A stretch of DNA of 56,857 bases. It comes from Amycolatopsis kentuckyensis (GTDB lineage Bacteria; Actinomycetota; Actinomycetes; Mycobacteriales; Pseudonocardiaceae). Position numbers and translations under genes: made by a program. The stretch lies in assembly GCF_002155975.1 (NCBI RefSeq), contig NZ_MUMI01000262.1:1-56857 (forward strand). Direction: 5' to 3'. Position 1 is the stretch's first letter; every line of letters begins with the position of its first letter. The notes beneath the pieces were generated by a model. The model did no database searches. It was given only the letters and a program-made list of their open reading frames with translations, and had not been told where the DNA came from. Of this stretch, positions 27,971 to 35,654 are shown piece after piece.

Positions 27971-29422
27971 ATGCGGCGATCACCCTGGCCGGCGGCGGCA
28001 ATTCTGCTGGCCGGCCTCTTCGTGGCGGCACCCGCGCGGGCGGCGACCACGTTCAGCAGCACGATGGTGAACCAGGGCACCGGGAACTGCGCCGAGGTGC
28101 CCGACGGTTCGAGCGCGGTGCAGCTCGTCCAGCGCGGTTGTTCGGCCGCGGCGAACCAGAGTTTCACCTTCACCCCTTACCAGAACAGCACCGACGTCTA
28201 CACGATCGCGACGATGACCGCGGGCAGCTGCGTCGACATCTACGGCGCGTCCACCGCCGACAACGCGGCCGTCATCCAATACGCCTGCCATTCCGGCACG
28301 AACCAGCAATTCCGCCTGCAGGCCGTGGGCACGAACACGTTCACCGTCGTCTCCGTCGGTTCCGGCAAGTGCGTCGCCCCGGCGGCGAGCGGGGCCGGGC
28401 TCGTGCAGCTGCCGTGCACGACGGCGGCGAGCGGCGTCTGGCGGATCGCCGCCGGGACGAGCGCGGCCACCTTCACCAACCCGCTGAGCCAGCACGGCCC
28501 GGACCCGTGGCTGCAGTACTACAACGGCTACTACTACCTCGCCACCACGACGTGGAACTCGACAATCACCATGCGGAAGTCCCGCACGCTCGGCGGGCTG
28601 GCCGCCGCGCCGGACACGGTCGTCTTCACGCTCACCCGGCCCAACGGCGCCGGGACGATGTGGGCGCCCGAATTCCACCTGCTCACCGGGCCGAACGGGC
28701 CGCGCTGGTACCTCTACTACGTCGCCGGTCGCGAACCCTACGACCTCGGGACCCAGCGCATCCACGTGCTGGAGAGCGCCGGCACCGACCCGATGGGGCC
28801 CTACGGCTTCAAGGCCGACCTGCTCGATCCGACCCAGGACAACACCTGGGAGCTGGACCCGAGCATCCTGCAGCTCAACGGGCAGCTCTACCTGCTCGGC
28901 ACGTTCTACAACGGCTCCCAGCCCAACTTCATCCGGCCGCTGGCCAACCCGTGGACGGCGAGCGGGACGCGGCACCTGCTGTCCAGCCCGAATTACAGCT
29001 GGGAAACCGTGGGCGGCGCGGTCAACGAAGGCGCCGAAGTCCTGCAGCGCAACGGGAAGACGTTCATCGTGTTCTCCGCCAGCCACTGCTCCACTCCCGA
29101 CTACAAGCTCGGCATCCTGACCTACAACGGCGGTGACCCGCTGCAGCAGTCGTCGTGGGTCAAGTCCGCGCAGCCGGTCTTCCAGCGCAGCAACGCGAAC
29201 TCGGTGTTCGGGCCCGGCCACAACGGGTTCTTCAAGTCCCCGGACGGCACCGAGGACTGGATCGTCTACCACGCCAACAACTCCGTGAACGGCGGATGCG
29301 ACATGAACCGCACCACCCGCGCCCAGAAGTTCACCTGGAACGCCGACGGCACGCCGAACTTCGGCACCCCGGTGGCGCTGGGCACCCGGCTCCCGGTCCC
29401 GTCCGGCGAAACCGCGCAGTGA
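27971..29422 (+). CDS. Secreted GH43-like glycosidase with N-terminal beta-trefoil module
   Basis: 483 residues. Signal peptide to about residue 24. A ricin-type (CBM13-like) beta-trefoil occupies about 25-160, with the repeats 'QSFTF', 'QQFRL' and 'GVWRI'. The five-bladed GH43 domain follows, with Asp178 in 'GPDPW' (general base), Asp296 in 'ELDPS' and Glu353 in 'VNEGAEV' (probable acid). GH43 members release arabinose or xylose from plant polymers; the arabinose-rich context favours an arabinofuranosidase. The module is nearly the same as in the proteins at 31745 and 34458. A terminator follows. Confidence 0.85.
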   Translation: MRRSPWPAAAILLAGLFVAAPARAATTFSSTMVNQGTGNCAEVPDGSSAVQLVQRGCSAAANQSFTFTPYQNSTDVYTIATMTAGSCVDIYGASTADNAAVIQYACHSGTNQQFRLQAVGTNTFTVVSVGSGKCVAPAASGAGLVQLPCTTAASGVWRIAAGTSAATFTNPLSQHGPDPWLQYYNGYYYLATTTWNSTITMRKSRTLGGLAAAPDTVVFTLTRPNGAGTMWAPEFHLLTGPNGPRWYLYYVAGREPYDLGTQRIHVLESAGTDPMGPYGFKADLLDPTQDNTWELDPSILQLNGQLYLLGTFYNGSQPNFIRPLANPWTASGTRHLLSSPNYSWETVGGAVNEGAEVLQRNGKTFIVFSASHCSTPDYKLGILTYNGGDPLQQSSWVKSAQPVFQRSNANSVFGPGHNGFFKSPDGTEDWIVYHANNSVNGGCDMNRTTRAQKFTWNADGTPNFGTPVALGTRLPVPSGETAQ

Positions 29423-29424
29423 AT

Positions 29425-29463
29425 CCGGGAGGCCAACCCGGAGCACCCGGGGTGGCCTCCCGG
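29425..29463. terminator. Bidirectional terminator
   Basis: CCGGGAGGCCA and TGGCCTCCCGG form an 11-bp stem between the convergent GH43-like and GH127-like genes. Confidence 0.8.
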
Positions 29464-29466
29464 CCT

Positions 29467-31686
29467 TCAGCCGACGACGATCCGGTCGATGTCCGGCGCC
29501 CAGCCCGAGCCGTTGCCGAGCCGGATCGTGTTCGCTCCCGCGGCCAGCGTCAGCGTCACCTGCACCGATCCCACCGTGTCCCAGCCACCCGTGCCGGGTG
29601 TGGCGACCGAGACCGCGGCACCACCGTTGACGCTGACCGTCAGCGAACGGGCCTCACCCGAGGCGTAGAAGATCGTCACCGGGTGCGCACCCGCGGTTGC
29701 GTTCACGCCGTTGAACTGCAGGTAGTTCGCCGACCCGCCACCGACGTAACCCACCAGGGCACCGCCCGAAGCACCGGACGAACTCCGCACCGCGGCCTGC
29801 CCGGCCAGGGTGCCCGCCTCGGCCTCGTAGGACGTCCCGGTCGGCGGCGAGCCGGTCAGCCGCCAGTACACCGTGTACCGCTGGTGGTGCGTCGCGTAGA
29901 ACGGCAGCAGGGTGACCGCGCCCGTGCTCGCGGTCCCGGTGAAGCGCAGCGGGTTCGCGGGGTCCTGCTTCACCGTCCCCGTCTGCAACGTCGGCAGCGC
30001 ACTGAGGTTCGTCGACCCGTACTGGCCCGCGAGGACGATCGGGCCGTACTTCGCCGCTCCGACGCCGCCGTCGTCGTTGGCCCGCGGGAACGTCAGCGAC
30101 GCCGGGACCGACACGTCGACCACGTCCCCGGCCGCCCACGTCCGGTCGATCGTGAAGTACGACCCCGGTGCCGGGCTGCCCTGGGCGACGCCGTTGACCT
30201 TCACCACCGCACCCGTCGTCCACTTCGGAATGCGGATCTTCAGCGCGATGTGCCCCGCCCCGCCGATCGTCAGCTTCGTGCTCGGCGAGGTGGGGAACGT
30301 CGTGTCCTGCCGGACGGTGATCCCGCGGCCCGGCCAGGTCAGCACCGAGGCGATGAACAGGTTGACGTACAGCGTCTCGCCGGTGAAGAAGTAGACGCTG
30401 TCGGCGAACTTCGTCTGCGATTCCATGCCCGTGCCGTGGTCGCAGGTGAAGTCGTCGTAGTCGTTGGCGTAGGTCTTGATCCCGCCCGCGCGCAACGGCG
30501 TGTAGTAGGTGACGAACCCGTGGCTCGAGTTCGGGTCCTGCTCGCCGAGGATCTGGTTGAACAGCGCGAGCTCGTAGTAGTCCATGTACTCGGGCGCCGG
30601 ATCGGTGAAGAACAGCTGCCGGGTCAGCTTGAGCATGTTGTAGGTGTTGCAGACTTCGCACGTGCTGTCCGAGAGCCGGCTCGCGATCGCGTCCGGCGTC
30701 TGGAAGTACTCGCCGTCGGAGTTGCCGCCGATCACGTACGAGTGGTGGTCGAGCACGATCCGCCAGAAGTTGACCGCGATGTCGCGGTAGCGGGTCGTCC
30801 CGGTGGCGTGGTACTCGCGGATCGCGCCGATGATCTTCGGAATCTGGGTGTTGGCGTGGAACCCGGAAAGCCGGTCCTGGTTCGCCGCCAGGGGGTCGAG
30901 GATCTGGGCGTGGTCGAACCGCTGGGCCGTGGCGAGGTGGTTCGCGTCGCCCGTCACCTGGTACAGGTTCGTCAGCACCTCCGGCATCCCGCCGAACTCC
31001 GTGCGCAGCGCGGCCTGCATCTGCGAGGTCGACAGCGGATCGGTGCGGGTCTTCGTCCAGGCCGCCTTGCGCAGCAGGACGTCGAGGGCCTGCTGGTTGC
31101 CGGCCAGGAGGTACTGGTCGAGCAGCCCCGCCATGATCTTGTGCAGCGTGTAGTAGGGCGCCCAGACCGACTGGCCGCTCTCCAGCCGGTCGAAGAAGGT
31201 CTCCGGGAACGCCGAGAGGTAGCCGGTGTGGAAGCCGCGTCCCGGCGCGGCCGCCTGGCACGCGGCCAGCGCGTTGACCAGGTAGTCGCCCTTGGTCTTG
31301 TACGCGGTGTCGCCGGTGTTGGCGTACGCCTGGGCCAGCCCGGACAGCAGGTGGCCGGTCGAATGACCGCGCAGTTCCGTGCCGGGGCTTTCCCAGCCGC
31401 CGCAGGGCTGGGCCGAGCTGGCCAGGCCGGCGTTGGTCCGGAAGGTGTGCAGCAGGCGGTCGGCGTCGACGAACCGGAAGTACGCCAGCTGCCGGTTCAT
31501 GTTGTCGAGGAACGGCCCGGCCTGCAACCGCACCGCGCCCAGCGGGAACGGGAACACCGAGACGCCGATGTCGGGACGGGAGGCCGCCGCGGCGGTACCG
31601 GCGAAGGCCGGGGCCAGTGCGGCGCTCGCGGAGAGGGCGCCCACGGCTTTGAGCAGCAGGCGGCGGTCGAAGGTGGGTTCGCGCAT
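29467..31686 (-). CDS. Tat-exported GH127-like (DUF1680) glycosidase with C-terminal CBM
   Basis: 739 residues. A twin-arginine signal (Arg8-Arg9, 'RRLLLKAVGA') is followed by an (alpha/alpha)6 barrel of the GH127/GH146 superfamily and a C-terminal CBM35/CBM6-like domain from about residue 620. Glu344 and Cys346 in 'CEVCNTYNMLKL' and Cys415 in 'FTCDHGTGME' align with the Glu, Cys and nucleophile Cys of beta-L-arabinofuranosidase HypBA1. The next zinc cysteine is replaced by Asp416. Export by Tat fits a protein that folds with metal in the cytoplasm. It is the last gene of the operon starting at 35570. Confidence 0.8.
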   Translation of the reverse strand: MREPTFDRRLLLKAVGALSASAALAPAFAGTAAAASRPDIGVSVFPFPLGAVRLQAGPFLDNMNRQLAYFRFVDADRLLHTFRTNAGLASSAQPCGGWESPGTELRGHSTGHLLSGLAQAYANTGDTAYKTKGDYLVNALAACQAAAPGRGFHTGYLSAFPETFFDRLESGQSVWAPYYTLHKIMAGLLDQYLLAGNQQALDVLLRKAAWTKTRTDPLSTSQMQAALRTEFGGMPEVLTNLYQVTGDANHLATAQRFDHAQILDPLAANQDRLSGFHANTQIPKIIGAIREYHATGTTRYRDIAVNFWRIVLDHHSYVIGGNSDGEYFQTPDAIASRLSDSTCEVCNTYNMLKLTRQLFFTDPAPEYMDYYELALFNQILGEQDPNSSHGFVTYYTPLRAGGIKTYANDYDDFTCDHGTGMESQTKFADSVYFFTGETLYVNLFIASVLTWPGRGITVRQDTTFPTSPSTKLTIGGAGHIALKIRIPKWTTGAVVKVNGVAQGSPAPGSYFTIDRTWAAGDVVDVSVPASLTFPRANDDGGVGAAKYGPIVLAGQYGSTNLSALPTLQTGTVKQDPANPLRFTGTASTGAVTLLPFYATHHQRYTVYWRLTGSPPTGTSYEAEAGTLAGQAAVRSSSGASGGALVGYVGGGSANYLQFNGVNATAGAHPVTIFYASGEARSLTVSVNGGAAVSVATPGTGGWDTVGSVQVTLTLAAGANTIRLGNGSGWAPDIDRIVVG

Positions 31687-31707
31687 CGTCGCGCCTTTCG
31701 CTGGGGG

Positions 31708-31737
31708 CGGGGTGCGCCGCGGCCGCGGCGCACCCCG
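31708..31737. terminator. Perfect 30-bp palindrome inside the operon
   Basis: A gapless palindrome that can fold to a roughly 13-bp GC stem. It lies between the stop of the 893-residue protein gene and the start of the GH127-like gene, so it may partly terminate transcription or protect the upstream mRNA. Confidence 0.65.
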
Positions 31738-31744
31738 GGGAGGT

Positions 31745-34426
31745 TCAGCTCGCGAGGGTGATGGTCACCGTGTTCGCGCTCGCGGTGACCGTGTGCGTGG
31801 CCGCGTCGTAGCTGCCGCCGCTGACCGAGGTGACGCCGGTGGAGAAGAACACCGGCAGCTGGATGGCGACCGCGCCGCCCGGCAGGCTGCCCGACAACGA
31901 CACCGTGACGACCCGTGCTCCGCTCGAGCCGCTCACCGCGAGGGAGACCCCGTAGGTGGACCGGCTGCCCGAAGCCACGTCGTAGGTGTTGGTCAGGTTG
32001 CCCACCGAGATGGTCTGGCCGGGCGCGATCCAGGAGTTGGGCACACCGCGGCCGATGTAGAGCGGCCGGGTGAAGGTGTACGGCCCCGAACCGCTCGACG
32101 CCAGGCCTTCGGCCACCAGCGACTCCAGCAGGCCCTGCTGCTGCCCGGCGATCGGCCACGCGTACGGGCACGCGCCGAACTGCGGGCCGGCGTGGCTGCC
32201 GATCCACGGGTTGGCCGAGCTCGGCCCGCTGCCGTTGGCCTCCCACCAGGCGTTCGGGCCGCCGGTGGTGGTCTTCAGCTGCCAGGCGTAGCTGGTGATC
32301 GGCAGGTCGCGGTAGTTGTTGGAGTACAGCCCGTCGGACGAGTACGACGTGTTGTACGCCGTCGAGTACCCGTTGAACGCCCCGAAGGTCGGGAACGGGT
32401 AGCCGTTGGCCGACAGCCGGTTGAAGCCCCACTGGTACATCCGGTCGATCTGGCCCGGGTCGCCCATGATGCCGGTCAGCGTGCCGCCGGAGAGCATCGT
32501 CGACCACTGGTTCTGCCCGACCCACCCGGGCGAGGCCCAGTTGGCGTCGTTGAAGGTGTTGCAGCGGTTGGCGCTGTTGGGCTTGTCGACCTCACAGGGC
32601 AGGTAGGTGAAACCGTTCGCGGCCTGGTTGCGGCCCACGACGGTGTTCAACGCGTTCAGCAGCGCGGTGTAGGCGGTGTTCGCCCACGTCGCTTCGGCGG
32701 TCTGGCCGATCTTGGTCGCGATGTACTTGTAGGACGCCAGCATCTGCAACGCCGAGAAGTTGCTGAACAGCCACCGCCCGGTGGAGTCGTTGTCGAAGTT
32801 GGCCTGCAGCGTCCCGTCCGAGGCGAGCTGGGCGGGGTACTTCACCCGGGCGATGGTGCGGAGGCTGGGTCCCCACGCGCCGGTGTCGTTGAAGTACTGG
32901 CTGACGAACGCGGTGTCGTTCGTCTTCGCCAGGTACGTCGCCCAGGAGCCCATCGTCTTCCAGACGCCGTCCCAGTACCAGTTGGCGCCGACCTCGTCCC
33001 AGCCGTCCTGCTGGGAGATCCGGGCGGTGAGCAGCAGGTTGCGCGCGTCCCGGAAGTCGCCGGTCTGGAACTTGGCGGTCAGCTCGCCGGGGACGTCGTG
33101 GTTGAGGATCCAGTTGTAGTTGTTGGCGCCGGAGAACTGCGCCTTGCCCACCTGCATGATCAGGTTGTAGATGGTGCCCGCCTTGTAGGCGTTCGTCATC
33201 GCGGTGCCCGGGTTCGCCAGGTTCCCGGTGTTGGGCAGGGTCGTGTTCGGCAGGCTGAAGGTGTTCGTCTCGGCCAGCCGCGAGTTCCAGTACGACGTCA
33301 TCTGGCCGTACGCGGTGTCGTAGTTCGGCGCGTTCGACGACAGCGTGGAACCGGTCGGCAGGGCGACGCCGCTGCCGAAGTTGTCGACCGCCACCACGAA
33401 GTCGTGGTTGCTGGTCTGTCCGGCCGCGACGGTGTCCAGTGTGGACGAAGTCAGCCGGACGAGCCCCGGGCCGGAGCCACCCGGCGGGACGGTCACCGAG
33501 CCGGAGCCGTTGTTCTTGATGGACACGCGCGTGTAGACGAGCATGACCGCGGAGCCGTTGATGGTGACCTTGTCGGCGAAGTTCTTGATGGTGATCCCGA
33601 CGTTGCCGGAGGTCCGGGACGTCGTCATCGCCGGCAGGTAGCCGTTGTCCTCGGTCCACTGCACCGACTGCGCACCCGGGTTGCCGCCGTAGGTGTAGGC
33701 GCTGAACGAGTACATCCCGCCGCACAGGCCGTTGTACGTCGTGTTCACGCCGCGGGCGAAGAACGACCCGGACAGGTAGCTGAAGACCGGCCAGTAGTTG
33801 CCGTCCCAGCCGATCGCCGTGGTGTTCTGGAAGCCCTGGCCGTACGGGTCGTTGGGCGTCTGGAAGTTCGTGCCGTACGACCGCGGCAGCCCGGAGTTCT
33901 TGCACGCGTTCGGCGCCAGGTTCGGGATGCCCTGGTAGGCGTCGGACGTGCCGGGGACGTAACCCGGCACGCGCCAGGCGCTCGCGCTCGAACACGGCAG
34001 CTGGACGAGCGCGCCGTTCGCCGGGGTGATGCACTTGCCCGAGCTGACGGCGACGACGTTCAACGTGTTCGTCCCGGCGGATTGCAGCCGGAACTGCTGG
34101 TTGGTCTCCCCGTGGCAGGCGTACTGGATCACCGCGGCGTTGTCCGCGGTGGACGCGCCGTAGATGTCGACGCAGCTGCCCGAGGTGAAGGTGCCGATGG
34201 TGTAGGTGTCCCCGGACGCCGGGGTGAACGTGTACGACTGGCCGGCACCGGAGGTGCAGGCGGTCTGGGTCAGCTGGACGGCGCTGTCGCCGTTGGGCAC
34301 GGTGGCGCACTGGCCGCTCGAGGAGTTGACCATCGTGCTGGTGAACGTGGCCGCGGCGTTCGCCGGGACCACCACTGCGAAGCCGGCCGCCAGGAGGGCA
34401 GCGGCGAGCACTACCGGACGTTTCAT
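31745..34426 (-). CDS. Large secreted protein, beta-trefoil module plus probable (alpha/alpha)6 glycosidase domain
   Basis: 893 residues. Signal peptide to about residue 25, then a beta-trefoil module (about 26-150) very similar to that of its neighbour. A beta-rich region (about 170-370) and a helical region (about 400-770) follow, the second with 'QQDGWDEVGANWYWDGVWKT' and 'NHDVPGELTAKFQTGDFRDA', then a small C-terminal beta domain. The arrangement of a beta-sandwich before a helical barrel resembles six-hairpin glycosidases, but I cannot assign a GH family. Acidic residues in 'DGWDE' and 'NHDVPGE' are candidates for catalysis. It is the middle gene of a three-gene operon. Confidence 0.7.
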   Translation of the reverse strand: MKRPVVLAAALLAAGFAVVVPANAAATFTSTMVNSSSGQCATVPNGDSAVQLTQTACTSGAGQSYTFTPASGDTYTIGTFTSGSCVDIYGASTADNAAVIQYACHGETNQQFRLQSAGTNTLNVVAVSSGKCITPANGALVQLPCSSASAWRVPGYVPGTSDAYQGIPNLAPNACKNSGLPRSYGTNFQTPNDPYGQGFQNTTAIGWDGNYWPVFSYLSGSFFARGVNTTYNGLCGGMYSFSAYTYGGNPGAQSVQWTEDNGYLPAMTTSRTSGNVGITIKNFADKVTINGSAVMLVYTRVSIKNNGSGSVTVPPGGSGPGLVRLTSSTLDTVAAGQTSNHDFVVAVDNFGSGVALPTGSTLSSNAPNYDTAYGQMTSYWNSRLAETNTFSLPNTTLPNTGNLANPGTAMTNAYKAGTIYNLIMQVGKAQFSGANNYNWILNHDVPGELTAKFQTGDFRDARNLLLTARISQQDGWDEVGANWYWDGVWKTMGSWATYLAKTNDTAFVSQYFNDTGAWGPSLRTIARVKYPAQLASDGTLQANFDNDSTGRWLFSNFSALQMLASYKYIATKIGQTAEATWANTAYTALLNALNTVVGRNQAANGFTYLPCEVDKPNSANRCNTFNDANWASPGWVGQNQWSTMLSGGTLTGIMGDPGQIDRMYQWGFNRLSANGYPFPTFGAFNGYSTAYNTSYSSDGLYSNNYRDLPITSYAWQLKTTTGGPNAWWEANGSGPSSANPWIGSHAGPQFGACPYAWPIAGQQQGLLESLVAEGLASSGSGPYTFTRPLYIGRGVPNSWIAPGQTISVGNLTNTYDVASGSRSTYGVSLAVSGSSGARVVTVSLSGSLPGGAVAIQLPVFFSTGVTSVSGGSYDAATHTVTASANTVTITLAS
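34116..34168 (-). repeat. 53-bp exact repeat (copy 1) in the beta-trefoil module
   Basis: These 53 bases are the same as 35224-35276 in the neighbouring gene. They encode the 'DIYGASTADNAAVIQYA' core of the module. The identity, silent positions included, points to recent duplication or gene conversion. Confidence 0.85.
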
Positions 34427-34457
34427 CGGGGTCTCCGATTCGGAAGGTTCAGCGGGC

Positions 34458-35570
34458 TCAGAAGAGGAACGAGCCGTACGGGCCGGTGAGGATTCCGTTC
34501 TTCTGGCTCTGGCTGAAGTGCGTGTTCGGGTAGTCGTAGAACGACGCCGACATCGGCGTCCCGTCGGTCGAGGTGGAGTCCGGCAGGCCGAAGGCGTGGC
34601 CCAGCTCGTGCACCATGCCGCCGTACCACCGGTTCATCGGACCGTTGATCCCGGCCGCGCCGTCGGCGTCGTGCTGGCAGAGGATCACCCAGCCGTTGCC
34701 TCCGCCGCCGCCCGCACCCTCGCCCTCGGCGATGACCTCGCCGACGTTGATCCACCGGCTGTCGCCGTCCCGGACACCGAACCGGCGCACCAGCTCCTGC
34801 TGCATGTTGAACACGGCCCACCAGTAGCGCTCGCCGCCGTTGGGCGTGTTCTCGTACCAGCTCTTCACGTGCTCGCCGGTGACGACCTGGACGACCGGTT
34901 CGGTGAGCCGGAACGTCTTGCCCAGCTCCTGCCGGTAGTACCGCTGCGCTTCCCGCACCACGTTCGCGATGCCGTCCGGGTAGCGCTGGTCGTAGGGCAC
35001 GTCGGACGGCCGCAGGAGCCACACCCGTACGGTCTTCTCCGGCGGGTTCTGCGGATCCCCACCGGACTGGTAGCCGGGCAGCCGCCACGCGGCGGCCGTG
35101 CCGCAGGCCAGCTGGACGAGCAGGGCGTTCACCGCCGTGACGCACTTGCCCGAGCCGACCGCGACCAGCGTGAAAGCGCTTCCCGTAGCCTGCAGGCGGA
35201 ACTGCTGGTTCGTCCCGGAATGACAGGCGTACTGGATCACCGCGGCGTTGTCCGCGGTGGACGCGCCGTAGATGTCCATACAGCTGCCCGAGGTGAAGGT
35301 GCCGACGGTGTAGACGTCACCGGACACCGGGGTGAACCGGAACGACTGCCCGGCGCCGGAATTGCAGCCCGCCCGGGTCAGCTGCACCGCACTGGTGCCG
35401 TCGGGGACGGTGGCGCACTGGCCGCTCGCGGCGTCGACCACCGTGCTGGTGAACGCGGTCGCAGCCTGTGCGGTGGCCACCGGGAGCAGACCGGCCACCA
35501 GGCACAGCACCACGGCAGCAGCCAGCCTGAGCACGCCACGGTTGTGCCGAAATACCAAAGGACGCGTCAT
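34458..35570 (-). CDS. Secreted zinc metalloprotease with beta-trefoil module
   Basis: 370 residues. Signal peptide to about residue 36 and a beta-trefoil module (37-165), then a metalloprotease domain. The zinc motif is 'HELGHAFGLPD' (His321, Glu322, His325, Asp331) with a Met-turn candidate at Met340 in 'TPMSASFYD', which places it among metzincin-like proteases with Asp as third ligand. A glycine-rich loop (285-292) precedes it. It is the first gene of an operon with two glycosidase-type proteins and carries the same sugar-binding module, suggesting cleavage of a glycoprotein held by the module. An operator lies 24 bases upstream. Confidence 0.82.
   Translation of the reverse strand: MTRPLVFRHNRGVLRLAAAVVLCLVAGLLPVATAQAATAFTSTVVDAASGQCATVPDGTSAVQLTRAGCNSGAGQSFRFTPVSGDVYTVGTFTSGSCMDIYGASTADNAAVIQYACHSGTNQQFRLQATGSAFTLVAVGSGKCVTAVNALLVQLACGTAAAWRLPGYQSGGDPQNPPEKTVRVWLLRPSDVPYDQRYPDGIANVVREAQRYYRQELGKTFRLTEPVVQVVTGEHVKSWYENTPNGGERYWWAVFNMQQELVRRFGVRDGDSRWINVGEVIAEGEGAGGGGGNGWVILCQHDADGAAGINGPMNRWYGGMVHELGHAFGLPDSTSTDGTPMSASFYDYPNTHFSQSQKNGILTGPYGSFLF
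35224..35276 (-). repeat. 53-bp exact repeat (copy 2)
   Basis: Second copy of the run at 34116-34168, inside the beta-trefoil coding region of the metalloprotease gene. Confidence 0.85.
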
Positions 35571-35593
35571 CGGGTCCTCGCAATCTTCGGTTT

Positions 35594-35607
35594 TGTTAGC
35601 GTTAACA
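35594..35607. promoter_or_regulatory. LacI-type operator TGTTAGCGTTAACA
   Basis: An inverted repeat with one mismatched pair, between the GH127 gene and the metalloprotease operon. It differs by one base from the perfect site at 43708-43721, so both are probably read by one LacI-type regulator. Confidence 0.75.
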
Positions 35608-35654
35608 GGTCACGGCTGGGTGCGCTCCCGAATGCCGACCAGGGTGAGCAGGGC

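Noticed and set aside
31379..34489. 1036-residue plus-strand frame opposite the carbohydrate operon
   Set aside because: Shadow of the secreted protein genes on the other strand; Arg/Val/Gly-rich with no domain, signal peptide or ribosome binding site.
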